Shown piece by piece: positions 34,272 through 42,409 of a stretch of DNA of 64,000 nucleotides. The notes under the pieces are model-generated. The model had not been told where the DNA came from. It did not search any database and saw only the letters and a program-made list of their open reading frames with translations. The stretch is taken from positions 124,001 to 188,000 of the forward strand of contig NZ_JAKWJR010000003.1 in assembly GCF_022761125.1 (NCBI RefSeq). Reading direction: 5' to 3'. A program made the position numbers and the translations under genes. The DNA is from Nocardioides sp. SR21. GTDB lineage: Bacteria; Actinomycetota; Actinomycetes; Propionibacteriales; Nocardioidaceae. The first letter of the stretch is position 1. Each line of letters starts with the position of its first letter.

Positions 34272-35375
34272 ATGCGTACCCCTCTGTGTGACACCTTCGG
34301 CATCGACTACCCGATCTTCGCCTTCACGCCGTCCGAGCACGTCGCGGCCGCGGTGTCGCGCGCGGGAGGACTGGGCGTGCTCGGCTGCGTCCGGTTCAAC
34401 GACCCCGAGGAGCTCGAGCAGACGCTCACCTGGCTCGACGAGAACACCGACGGCAAGCCGTACGGCGTCGACATCGTGATGCCGATGAAGATCCCCACCG
34501 AGGGCAAGTCCATCGACCTCCAGGCGCTGATCCCGGAGGAGCACGTCACGTTCGTCGAGCAGACCCTGCAGAAGCTCGGCGTACCCCCGCTCCCGGAGGG
34601 CGAGGGCCGCGAGGGCGTCCTCGGCTGGCTGCACTCGGTCGCGCGCTCGCACCTCGACGTGGCGCTGAGGCACCGTCCGGTGCTGATCGCCAACGCGCTC
34701 GGCTCGCCGCCGGTCGACGTGATCGAGAAGTGCCACGAGCACGGCATCAAGGTCGCCGCGCTCGCGGGCGCCGCCAAGCACGCGCTGTCGCACGTGCAGA
34801 ACGGCGTCGACATCATCGTGGCCCAGGGCTACGAGGCCGGCGGCCACACCGGTGAGGTCGCCAGCATGGTGCTGCAGCCCGACATCGTCGACGCGGTCGG
34901 GCCCGACGTGCCGGTCCTCGGCGCCGGTGGCATCGGCTCCGGCCGGCAGGTCGCGGCGTCGCTGGCGCTCGGCTCGCAGGGCGTGTGGACCGGGTCGATC
35001 TGGCTCGGCACCGAGGAGTACCAGAACCTCCAGTCGAACGCCGGCTGGACGACCGCGTTCACGCGCGCCACCTCGTCCGACACCGTGCGCACCCGGATCT
35101 ACACCGGCAAGCCGGCCCGGCTCCTCAAGACCAAGTGGACCGAGGCCTGGGCGGAGGAGGACGCGCCGTCGCCGCTGCCGATGCCGCTGCAGAACCTGCT
35201 CGTCGCCGACGCGCACAACCGGATCAACGCCTCCGGCGACCCGGACGTGATCTCGATGCCGATCGGCCAGATCGTGGGCCGGATGAACGACGTGCGTCCG
35301 GTCGCCGACGTGATGGCCGACCTGGTCGCGGAGTTCGAGGAGACCGTCGGGCGGCTGGAGTCCATCCGCAAGTAG
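34272..35375 (+). CDS. Nitronate-monooxygenase-like flavin oxidoreductase
   Basis: A 367-residue FMN TIM-barrel protein related to 2-nitropropane dioxygenase. Flavin-site segments are FAFTPSEHVAAAVSRAGGLGVLG, QGYEAGGHTGEV near residue 190 and GAGGIGSGRQVAASLALG near residue 219. It is distinct from IpdC in the window. It follows fadD19 by 31 bp and has its own ribosome site (GGGAGAG), so it is probably co-transcribed and sterol-induced. A role as enoyl-type or ring reductase is possible but unproven. Confidence 0.8.
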   Translation: MRTPLCDTFGIDYPIFAFTPSEHVAAAVSRAGGLGVLGCVRFNDPEELEQTLTWLDENTDGKPYGVDIVMPMKIPTEGKSIDLQALIPEEHVTFVEQTLQKLGVPPLPEGEGREGVLGWLHSVARSHLDVALRHRPVLIANALGSPPVDVIEKCHEHGIKVAALAGAAKHALSHVQNGVDIIVAQGYEAGGHTGEVASMVLQPDIVDAVGPDVPVLGAGGIGSGRQVAASLALGSQGVWTGSIWLGTEEYQNLQSNAGWTTAFTRATSSDTVRTRIYTGKPARLLKTKWTEAWAEEDAPSPLPMPLQNLLVADAHNRINASGDPDVISMPIGQIVGRMNDVRPVADVMADLVAEFEETVGRLESIRK

Positions 35376-35473
35376 GCGCCTCGGTAAAGGCAGTCTCCAG
35401 GTATCCGCAAGGTCGCGCCGCCGCGCCGTCGCGGGTGCTGGATGACGCCCACCTCCGTGTCACCATCGTGGAC

Positions 35474-35493
35474 GAGGGGAGAACGTTCCCCTC
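35474..35493. repeat. Inverted repeat upstream of a small ORF
   Basis: Arms GAGGGGA (35474-35480) and TCCCCTC (35487-35493) enclose GAACGT. It could be a repressor operator for the following small gene or a terminator of the fadD19 unit; no T-run follows. The rest of the 35376-35517 gap shows nothing recognisable. Confidence 0.35.
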
Positions 35494-35517
35494 CACGAAG
35501 GTCTGGGGGGAACTTCG

Positions 35518-35667
35518 ATGCGAGAGATCCTGCACGTCCTGATCACGGCCGTGGTCGTCCTGGTCGCCGCCGTCTGCACGCTCGTCCAGCTGAGCGACGC
35601 CGACCAGGCGCTGGAGCGGTTCGACGGTGACCCGACGGTCATCCAGCAGATGAGCAGCGGACGCTAG
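35518..35667 (+). CDS. Small single-span membrane protein (49 aa)
   Basis: The ATG at 35518 follows GGGGGGAACTTCG and opens a 49-codon frame. Residues 5-23 (LHVLITAVVVLVAAVCTLV) form one membrane helix; the rest is a polar tail containing DADQALERFDGDPTVIQQ. I do not recognise it. Its stop shares CTAG with the stop of the convergent dehydrogenase gene. A ribosome site and a plausible membrane span support it; the short length keeps confidence moderate. Confidence 0.5.
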   Translation: MREILHVLITAVVVLVAAVCTLVQLSDADQALERFDGDPTVIQQMSSGR

Positions 35668-36713
35668 CTCAGGTCGGGGTGCGCCCGGCCGGCGATGAGC
35701 GGCAGGTCCAGGTACGTCTTGATGCCGGGCTCGGCGGCCACGACGTACGGGATCGAGTTCACGCAGTGGAAGGCCGTGGCGGTCACGCCCGGGTTGCGCT
35801 CGAGGCCTTCCTCGACGGTGTCGGGCTGCCAGCCCTTGATCGTCACCGTGCAGCTCGGGTCGCCCTGCACCTCGACCTCGAACCGCTCGCCCTGCGGGCC
35901 GAACTCCCACGCCGGGTCGAGGTTCTCCTCGCCCATCAGCCAGTTCACCGCGATCCGTACGACGCAGGTCTCGCCGACGAACGCCTCCCAGATGAAGCGC
36001 TGCCCGGCGACGTGGCCCGGCTCGATCACGCCGATGGGGGAGTCGATCGGCGCGGTCGCGACCGCGACCTCCTGCGACGTGCGCACCCGGGGCTCGGCCG
36101 CGAAGCCCAGCGCATCCACGCACATCCGCACCGACTGGATGAAGCCGCCCGACAGCAGGCCGAGCATCGGGCCGCCCATCGCCTCCTCGGGCTTCCCGCC
36201 GAACATCATGATGTGGCGGACGACGTCGGGTGCGTTGTACGTGCGGATGTCGGAGAACTCCTCGCCGCGCACGAACGTCACGGCCGACGAGAGCGCCGAG
36301 AACATCAGCGGGTGCAGCTCGGTGATGCCGCCGGGGTTGATGCCGGTCCCGTGCAGCGTCGTACCACCCTCGGCGCATGCGGCGGCGAGGGGAGCACCGT
36401 CCCGCTCGGACGGGTAGAACCAGCCGACCGGCGTGACGACGTTCTTGCCGCTGCGCAGGATCGCGGCGACCTCGTCGCGGTCGGGGATCAGCGGTGTGTA
36501 GACGACCGCGTCGGCCTCCATCGCGAGGATCTCGTCCTTGCTGGTCGTGGCGAGGACGCCGAGCGGATCGATCCCCAGGATCTCGCCGACGTCCATGCCG
36601 TTCTTGCTGTCGGAGTGCACCCAGCACCCGACGAGCTCGAGGTCGGGGTGGAGCAGGATGCCTTCGATCGCCGCCCGGCCGACGCCGCCGGTGGCCCACT
36701 GGATGACGCGCAC
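35664..36713 (-). CDS. DapB-like NAD(P)-binding dehydrogenase of the KstR regulon
   Basis: A 349-residue protein with the Rossmann motif ATGGVGRAAIEGIL at residues 7-20 and VVYTPL after strand four, resembling dihydrodipicolinate-reductase or 2,4-diaminopentanoate dehydrogenase-like proteins. The C-terminal half has the INPGG segment expected at the active site. It starts with GTG and a weak GAGGG site. A KstR-type operator lies 18 bp upstream, so it probably acts in sterol or a linked catabolic pathway, but no reaction is known to me. The 3' end shares CTAG with a small ORF. Confidence 0.7.
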   Translation of the reverse strand: MRVIQWATGGVGRAAIEGILLHPDLELVGCWVHSDSKNGMDVGEILGIDPLGVLATTSKDEILAMEADAVVYTPLIPDRDEVAAILRSGKNVVTPVGWFYPSERDGAPLAAACAEGGTTLHGTGINPGGITELHPLMFSALSSAVTFVRGEEFSDIRTYNAPDVVRHIMMFGGKPEEAMGGPMLGLLSGGFIQSVRMCVDALGFAAEPRVRTSQEVAVATAPIDSPIGVIEPGHVAGQRFIWEAFVGETCVVRIAVNWLMGEENLDPAWEFGPQGERFEVEVQGDPSCTVTIKGWQPDTVEEGLERNPGVTATAFHCVNSIPYVVAAEPGIKTYLDLPLIAGRAHPDLS

Positions 36714-36730
36714 GGCGCCACCCTCGCAAC

Positions 36731-36744
36731 TAGAACGTGTTCTT
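36731..36744. promoter_or_regulatory. KstR-type operator of the DapB-like gene
   Basis: TAGAACGTGTTCTT matches TnnAACnnGTTnnA except for the last base and contains AGAACGTGTTCT. It lies 18 bp before the GTG of the DapB-like gene. No gene reads away from it on the other side, so only this gene is a target. Confidence 0.75.
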
Positions 36745-36799
36745 GTCTAGGGGGTGGTGGGCAAACCGCAGGGGTCGCGCAAGCGAGCGGCGCTCGGCG

Positions 36800-36818
36800 C
36801 CGCGCCGGCACGGCGCGG
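36800..36818. terminator. GC-rich hairpin downstream of the DUF1501 gene
   Basis: Arms CCGCGCCG and CGGCGCGG form a perfect 8-bp stem with the 3-nt loop GCA. It lies 60 bp beyond the stop of the DUF1800-DUF1501 operon on the minus strand. There is no T-run, so termination is inferred from position and stem strength. The remaining 36745-36878 gap shows nothing else. Confidence 0.4.
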
Positions 36819-36878
36819 GATCGCAACGCGGCCAGCGTGGATGCTGAGCGCCGCGTGCGAGTTCTCCGGACCGGCCAC

Positions 36879-38132
36879 CTAGAGCGACGTCATCGCGCCG
36901 ACGGTCTCCGGCTGGAACTTCGGGAACACCGTCGCCGTCGAGGCGCCGAAGCGCGAGGACACGACCTCGGCCAGCACGCTGCGGTAGTCGGTGGTCACCA
37001 GCAGGTCGGAGTCGCCGTCGTCGGTCAGGCCCGGCCAGGTGCCGTAGTACTTGCCGCCCTTGACCCCGGCGCCGGCCAGGAACATCACGTTCCCGTAGCC
37101 GTGGTCGAGGCCCATGCTGGCGTTCTCGACCACGCGGCGGCCGAACTCGCTGATCGTCACGAGCGTGACCTTGCTCGACTGGTCGCCGAGGTCCTCGAAG
37201 AACGCCGCGAGCGACTTCGCCAGGTCCGCGGCGTTGTTGTACAGCCAGCCGCGCTCGGAGGTCCCGAGGTCGGAGTGCATGTCCCAGTCGCCCTGGTCGA
37301 CCGTGATGACCTCGACGCCGACGTTGCCGCGGATCACCCGGGCGACCTCGGAGAGCGCGCGGCCCAGGTCGGTGCGCGGGTACGTCGACGCGTGGTCGGG
37401 GGTCTCGATCACGGGGGCGAAGTCGTCGAGCGCGTCGAACACCGCGTGCATCGCGGTGCCCAGCGAGGTGTTGTTGCGGTCCCAGAGCTTGTGCAGCGAC
37501 GCGCGGCGACCCTTGGTGATGTCCCACTTGTCGTCGCCGGGGATCCGCACCGACGCGACGTTGCCGGCCGACATCACCGGCTCGGGTCCGTAGAGCGAGG
37601 TGGGGACCACGCCGCCGCTGACGTTGAAGCCCTGCAGCGGGGAGCGTCCGGAGTCGGTGCCGATCAGCCGGTTGAGCCAGCCGGTGCGGATGTCCGAGCC
37701 CGGGTCCGCGTCCTCGACCTCCTCCATCGCGGAGAAGTGCGAGCGGTTCGGCGCGGCGAGGCCGGTCGCCTGGACGGCGGCCAGCCGGCCGGACTGCCAG
37801 AGCGGCAGCAGCGGCGCGAGCTGCGGGTGCAGGCCGAACATGCCGTCCTTGACCAGCAGCCGGTCGGCCGGGACGGCGATGCGGGGCCGAGCGCTGTAGT
37901 AGACCGGGTCGGCGTGCGGCACGACGAGCGAGAGCCCATCGGCAGCGCCGCGCAGCGACAGCACCACCAGGACGGAGTCGGCGGGCGTGCTGGCCGCGGC
38001 CGAGGTGGTGATCGCGGCGGAGCCGACGACCGTGGTGGCGCCGGCGAGCGCGAGCGCGCCGGAGAACAGGCCGCGTCGCGACATCCGCGCGAACTCGGGG
38101 CAGCAGGGCTGCTGGGGCAGGGGGGAGGTCAT
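36879..38132 (-). CDS. DUF1501 Tat-exported protein
   Basis: A 417-residue protein with a Tat signal (MSRRGLFSGALALAGATTVV at residues 17-36). The fold is alkaline-phosphatase/sulfatase-like, with SLRGAADGLSLVVPHADP near the N-terminus and EVITVDQGDWDMHSDLG and LVTISEFGRRVVENASMGLDHGYG carrying the conserved Asp and His residues. The substrate is unknown. DUF1501 genes are regularly paired with DUF1800 genes, as here; the upstream DUF1800 stop is 5 bp away. Confidence 0.8.
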   Translation of the reverse strand: MTSPLPQQPCCPEFARMSRRGLFSGALALAGATTVVGSAAITTSAAASTPADSVLVVLSLRGAADGLSLVVPHADPVYYSARPRIAVPADRLLVKDGMFGLHPQLAPLLPLWQSGRLAAVQATGLAAPNRSHFSAMEEVEDADPGSDIRTGWLNRLIGTDSGRSPLQGFNVSGGVVPTSLYGPEPVMSAGNVASVRIPGDDKWDITKGRRASLHKLWDRNNTSLGTAMHAVFDALDDFAPVIETPDHASTYPRTDLGRALSEVARVIRGNVGVEVITVDQGDWDMHSDLGTSERGWLYNNAADLAKSLAAFFEDLGDQSSKVTLVTISEFGRRVVENASMGLDHGYGNVMFLAGAGVKGGKYYGTWPGLTDDGDSDLLVTTDYRSVLAEVVSSRFGASTATVFPKFQPETVGAMTSL

Positions 38133-38137
38133 GGCGG

Positions 38138-39688
38138 TCACCGGGTCAGGAAGGCGGGGGAGTCGAGGAAGGTGGTCAGCAGCCGGTACATGTTCCACTT
38201 GACGAGGCCGTGGTCACGCGTGATCCGCTCGCGCGGCTCGACGTCGACGGCCAGGCAGCACGCCTCCAGCAGCTCGGCGGTCGAGCGCCGGTGCAGGATC
38301 ACCTGCGACAGGTGGTCGACCATCACGTCGAAGCGGACCGGGAACTTCGGGGCCCACCACGCGGGCGGGTGGTAGGCGACGCCCTCGTTGGGCCACCAGC
38401 CGGCGCTCAGGGTCAGGTGCACGTCCATCGAGGCCAGCAGCCGCGACGGCGACGACCAGGCCCGGTTATCGATCGGCTGCCCGTCGGGTCGCGGCCAGTC
38501 GAAGGGCTTGGTGCCGATCCCGTCGGCCTGCCACAGCAGCGCGTTCGCGGCGTACTGGTCGCCGTCCTCGCCCTGCGGCGGCCGCTTGAGCCGGATGTCG
38601 AGAGCGCGGTACGTCGCGACCAGGTCCTCGCCGGGGTCGCGCACCTTGAGCCCGGCGGACCCGGCGAGCTCCTGCGTGTCGAACAGCGCCTGCAGCACCG
38701 GGACGATCTCGGTGTCGTTGTCGAGGTAGACCTCGGCCAGGTAGTCGATGAGCTCCTGCGACGGGTTGTCGCTCACGAACTTCACGGCGAGCTTGCGCGC
38801 GACCCGCTGGGCGGTGGCGGGGTGCTGGGCGAGGTAGCGGAGGTACTGCCGCGTGACCGGCCGGCCGTCGGCGTCGGCGTTCTCATGGGTGAAGTCCATG
38901 ACCTTCACCGGGCCGCGCGAGTGCCACTTCTGGCGGTACTCCGCCACGAACGTGTCCCACATGTCGACGCTCCAGCCGGTGAGGATCCGGGCGGAGTCCT
39001 TGACGTCGTCCTCGGTGTAGTGGCCGCGGCCGACCGTGTGGAGCTCGAGCAGCTCGCGGCCGAGGTTCTCGTTCGGGTGCGACGAGCTCGAGCTGACGTT
39101 GTCGAGGTTGATCAGCATCGCGGGGTGCGTGATCACGCCGATCAGCAGGTCCTCGAACCGGCCGAGGGCGCCCTCGCGGATCACGTCGCCGTACTGCGTG
39201 CGCCAGAAGCCCTGCGCGTCGCCGTTGACCGGCACGTTGAAGTGGTTCTCCCAGAGCTCGGTCATCACCTCGAGCACCTGGCGGCGCGACCGGATCCGGC
39301 GCACGAGCAGCCAGCGCTGGTAGTCGGCCATCACCTCCCAGACGCCCTCGATCTCGTCGCGCTGGCGGTGCCAGAGATCGGTCGCGTCGCGGTACAGGCT
39401 CGGCCACCAGTCGCGCAGCCCGTTCGCGGCCGGGTCCGGGATCGACGCGGGGTCCAGCTGCGCGGCGAACCAGGCGCGCGCGCCACCCGCGGCGCGCACC
39501 TCCTTGGCGAGCGCCGGCGTGACGCCGTACGAGAACCGGCCGACCAGGTGCCGCGACCGGGCGCTCAGCAGCGGAGCGCCCTGGTAGCGCCCGGGGGTGT
39601 ACGCCGGCGCAGCGTCGGCTCGGCCGGCGAGCCCGACGGCGGCACCGGTTGCCGCGCCACCGAGGACGAGGCGACGTCGAACTGCCAT
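38138..39688 (-). CDS. DUF1800 Tat-like exported protein
   Basis: A 516-residue protein with a twin-arginine-like signal (MAVRRRLVLGGAATGAAVGLAG). The DUF1800 core shows LVGRFSYGVTPA, MTELWENHFNVP near residue 140 and the conserved NENLGRELLELHTVG near residue 208. The last segment contains an acidic/histidine cluster suited to metal binding. The function is unknown; partnership with the DUF1501 product in the envelope is the usual inference. GGAG 9 nt before the ATG is a ribosome site. Confidence 0.8.
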   Translation of the reverse strand: MAVRRRLVLGGAATGAAVGLAGRADAAPAYTPGRYQGAPLLSARSRHLVGRFSYGVTPALAKEVRAAGGARAWFAAQLDPASIPDPAANGLRDWWPSLYRDATDLWHRQRDEIEGVWEVMADYQRWLLVRRIRSRRQVLEVMTELWENHFNVPVNGDAQGFWRTQYGDVIREGALGRFEDLLIGVITHPAMLINLDNVSSSSSHPNENLGRELLELHTVGRGHYTEDDVKDSARILTGWSVDMWDTFVAEYRQKWHSRGPVKVMDFTHENADADGRPVTRQYLRYLAQHPATAQRVARKLAVKFVSDNPSQELIDYLAEVYLDNDTEIVPVLQALFDTQELAGSAGLKVRDPGEDLVATYRALDIRLKRPPQGEDGDQYAANALLWQADGIGTKPFDWPRPDGQPIDNRAWSSPSRLLASMDVHLTLSAGWWPNEGVAYHPPAWWAPKFPVRFDVMVDHLSQVILHRRSTAELLEACCLAVDVEPRERITRDHGLVKWNMYRLLTTFLDSPAFLTR

Positions 39689-39826
39689 GTGGGGTGCTCC
39701 AGGGGGTAGTCACGGTGCCCGTTCGCTTCCCGAGTGGAAGGGCGGCCCGCGGCCGGGCAAAAGCGTAAGGGCACAACCGCGTGCGCGATGTGTCTTCGCT
39801 GAATGTCGTCCTTTCGGGCGGCCCGG

Positions 39827-39832
39827 TAGAGT
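39827..39832 (+). promoter_or_regulatory. -10 element TAGAGT of the CNNM operon
   Basis: TAGAGT would place the transcription start near 39839, giving a leader of about 87 nt before the ATG at 39926. The upstream part of this 237-bp gap (39689-39826) shows no gene. Confidence 0.45.
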
Positions 39833-39898
39833 GCTGCGAAACGCCCCCACCCAGTGAGGACACGACGTTCCGCCCATGGACGGCTCTCAAAGTCCGTT

Positions 39899-39921
39899 GC
39901 TCTCCCCTCCTGAGGGAGAGC
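39899..39921 (+). promoter_or_regulatory. Ribosome-site-sequestering hairpin of the CNNM operon
   Basis: Arms GCTCTCCC (39899-39906) and GGGAGAGC (39914-39921) form a perfect 8-bp stem with a 7-nt loop. The 3' arm contains the ribosome site GGGAG for the ATG at 39926. A second GCTCTC at 39883-39888 could pair with the same GAGAGC, giving alternative structures. This looks like a regulated leader; no known riboswitch class was recognised. Confidence 0.5.
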
Positions 39922-39925
39922 GCCG

Positions 39926-41272
39926 ATGACCTCGTGGTTGCTGTTGACCGCAGCCCTGCTCCTGATCGCGGCCTGCGGCGTGTTCGTGGCCGCGGAGTTC
40001 TCCTTCGTGACCGTCGACCGCGGCCAGGTCGACCGGGCCGCCGAAGCCGGTGACAGCGGTGCTCGCGGCGTGCAGAAGGCGCTGCGCTCGCTCTCGACGC
40101 AGCTCTCCGGTGCCCAGGTCGGCATCACGATCACCAACCTCGCGATCGGCTACCTCGCCGAGCCGGCGATCGCCGACCTGATCGCCGACCCGCTCGCGGC
40201 GGTCGGGGTCCCCGACGATGCCGTGCGCCCGATCGCGATCACGCTCGGCCTGGTGCTCGCCACCGTGCTGACCATGATCTTCGGCGAGCTCGTGCCGAAG
40301 AACCTCGCGATCGCGAAGCCGATGGCGGTGGCGAAGGCGACCCAGGGCTTCCAGCGCGGGTTCACCGCCGCGATCCGCGGACCGATCCGCGTGCTCAACG
40401 GCGCGGCCAACGCGATCGTGCGCCGCCTCGGCATCGAGCCGCAGGAGGAGCTCCGCTCCGCGCGCAGCTCGACCGAGCTCGCGTCGCTCGTGCAGCGCTC
40501 GGCCGAGCAGGGCACGCTCGAGCGGGAGACCGCCGAGCTGATGGAGCGGTCGGTCGAGTTCGGCTCGCGGACCGCCGGCGAGATCATGACCCCGCGGGTG
40601 CGCACCACCACGCTCGACGTCAACGACCGCGCCGCGGCCGTCATCGACACCACCCGCGCCACCGGCCACTCGCGCTTCCCGGTGCTCGACCAGGACGAGG
40701 TCGTCGTCGGCACCGTCCACGTCAAGCACGCGGTCGCGCTGTCGCAGGGGGAGCGGGCCACCACCAAGGTCAAGCACCTGATGGCGAAGCCGATCCTGGT
40801 GCCGGACTCCCTGCGCCTCGACCCGCTCCTCGCGCTGCTGCGCAAGGACGGCTACCAGCAGGCGGTCGTGCTCGACGAGTACGGCGGCTTCGCCGGCATC
40901 GTCACGCTCGAGGACGTCGTCGAGGAGATCGTCGGCGACATCTCCGACGAGCACGACCGGCTCAACAACAGCGCGCGGCTGCAGCGCGACGGCAGCTGGT
41001 CGCTGTCCGGCCTGCTGCGCCCCGACGAGGTCGAGGACGTCACCGGCATCGAGCTGCCCGACCACGAGGACTACGACACGATCGCCGGCCTGGTGCTGCG
41101 CGTGCTCGGCCGGGTGCCGTCGGTCGGCGACCTCGCGGAGGTCGTCGTACCCGATCGCACCGACCCGGACGAGCCGGGCGAGCGGCTCGCCGTGCTGACC
41201 GTCGAGCGGATGGAGGGGCTGCGCATCGACCGGCTCCGCCTGCGCATCCTGGACGGGGAGGACGTCTCGTGA
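39926..41272 (+). CDS. CNNM/CorC-type transport protein (DUF21-CBS-CorC_HlyC)
   Basis: A 448-residue protein with a DUF21 membrane domain (helices in residues 1-150, with FGELVPKNLAIAK), two CBS motifs (about 200-330, including RFPVLDQDEVVVGTVHVK and LDEYGGFAGIVTLEDVVEEIVGDI) and a C-terminal CorC_HlyC domain (about 345-440). CNNM proteins transport or regulate Mg2+ and related ions, with nucleotide sensing through CBS. It is similar in layout to Rv1842c. The gene is preceded by a structured leader and coupled to the next gene by GTGA. Confidence 0.85.
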   Translation: MTSWLLLTAALLLIAACGVFVAAEFSFVTVDRGQVDRAAEAGDSGARGVQKALRSLSTQLSGAQVGITITNLAIGYLAEPAIADLIADPLAAVGVPDDAVRPIAITLGLVLATVLTMIFGELVPKNLAIAKPMAVAKATQGFQRGFTAAIRGPIRVLNGAANAIVRRLGIEPQEELRSARSSTELASLVQRSAEQGTLERETAELMERSVEFGSRTAGEIMTPRVRTTTLDVNDRAAAVIDTTRATGHSRFPVLDQDEVVVGTVHVKHAVALSQGERATTKVKHLMAKPILVPDSLRLDPLLALLRKDGYQQAVVLDEYGGFAGIVTLEDVVEEIVGDISDEHDRLNNSARLQRDGSWSLSGLLRPDEVEDVTGIELPDHEDYDTIAGLVLRVLGRVPSVGDLAEVVVPDRTDPDEPGERLAVLTVERMEGLRIDRLRLRILDGEDVS

Positions 41273-42360
41273 GCGACTCCGCCGCGATCCTGCTGGCCGT
41301 CCTGCTGCTGGCGTTCAACGCGTTCTTCGTCGGCGCGGAGTTCGCGCTGGTGTCCGCACGGCGCAGCCAGATCGAGCCGCGCGCCCAGGCGGGCTCCCGC
41401 ATGGCGCGCACGACCCTGCGCGCCATGGAGCACGTGTCGCTGATGATGGCCGGTGCCCAGCTCGGCATCACGATCTGCTCGCTCGGCCTCGGTGCCGTCG
41501 GCGAACCCGCCGTCGCGCACACGCTCGAGCCGTTGTTCGAGAAGCTGCACGTCCCGCACGAGATGCTGCACCCGGTCTCGTTCGTCGTCGCGCTGACGAT
41601 CGTGGTGTTCCTCCACGTCGTGCTCGGCGAGATGGTGCCGAAGAACATCGCGCTGGCCGGCCCCGACCGGGCCGCGCTCGTGCTCGGCCCGCTGCTGCTC
41701 GGGATCGTCACGGTGCTGCGCCCGCTGATCGTCGGCCTCAACGCGATCGCCAACGGCGCCCTGCGGCTGATCCGCATCGAGCCCAAGGACGAGGTCAGCT
41801 CGACGTACACCCGCGAGGAGGTCGCCGCGCTGGTCGAGGAGTCCCGGGGCGAGGGCCTGCTCGCGGACGACGAGTACGACCGGCTGGCCGGCGCGCTGGG
41901 CTTCACGGAGAAGACCGTCGGCGCGGTGCTGATGACGCCGAACTCCCTCACGACCGTGCGACGCGGTGCCAGCGCCGCGGACGTCGAGGCGCTGTGCGGC
42001 ACGACCGGGTACAGCCGGTTCCCGGTGGTCTCCGACGACGCCGACCTGATCGGCTACGTGCACATCAAGGACGTGCTGGAGCCCGACGAGCAGCGCCGGG
42101 TCCGCCCGATCGACGACAAGTGGATCCGGAAGTTCGCGCTGGTCTCGGCCGACGAGGCGCTGCACGACGCGCTCGAGAAGCTGCAGCGCGAGGGCGCCCA
42201 CATGGCCCGTGTCGTCGACGCCGAGGGCTTCACCCTGGGCCTGGCGACCCTCGAGGACGTGATCGAGGAGCTGGTCGGCGAGATCCGCGACGCGGCGCAC
42301 CTCGAGGACGTGCCCGTGTCGGGGTCTGAGGAATCGGAAGGGACGTCCACCGGCCGCTAA
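41269..42360 (+). CDS. CNNM-type protein (DUF21-CBS, no CorC_HlyC domain)
   Basis: A 363-residue paralogue of the preceding protein. DUF21 occupies residues 1-150 (NAFFVGAEFALVSARRSQIEPRA, LGEMVPKNIALAG) and two CBS motifs about 200-335 (SRFPVVSDDADLIGYVHIKDVLE, LGLATLEDVIEELVGEIRD). It stops shortly after the CBS pair, so it lacks the C-terminal CorC_HlyC domain; the two products probably form heterodimers. It starts with GTG in a GTGA overlap. Layout resembles Rv1841c. Confidence 0.83.
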   Translation: MSDSAAILLAVLLLAFNAFFVGAEFALVSARRSQIEPRAQAGSRMARTTLRAMEHVSLMMAGAQLGITICSLGLGAVGEPAVAHTLEPLFEKLHVPHEMLHPVSFVVALTIVVFLHVVLGEMVPKNIALAGPDRAALVLGPLLLGIVTVLRPLIVGLNAIANGALRLIRIEPKDEVSSTYTREEVAALVEESRGEGLLADDEYDRLAGALGFTEKTVGAVLMTPNSLTTVRRGASAADVEALCGTTGYSRFPVVSDDADLIGYVHIKDVLEPDEQRRVRPIDDKWIRKFALVSADEALHDALEKLQREGAHMARVVDAEGFTLGLATLEDVIEELVGEIRDAAHLEDVPVSGSEESEGTSTGR

Positions 42361-42409
42361 GGTTGCCCGGCAGAGGACACAGCAGAGGACCCAGGCAGAC
42401 AGGCGAGCA

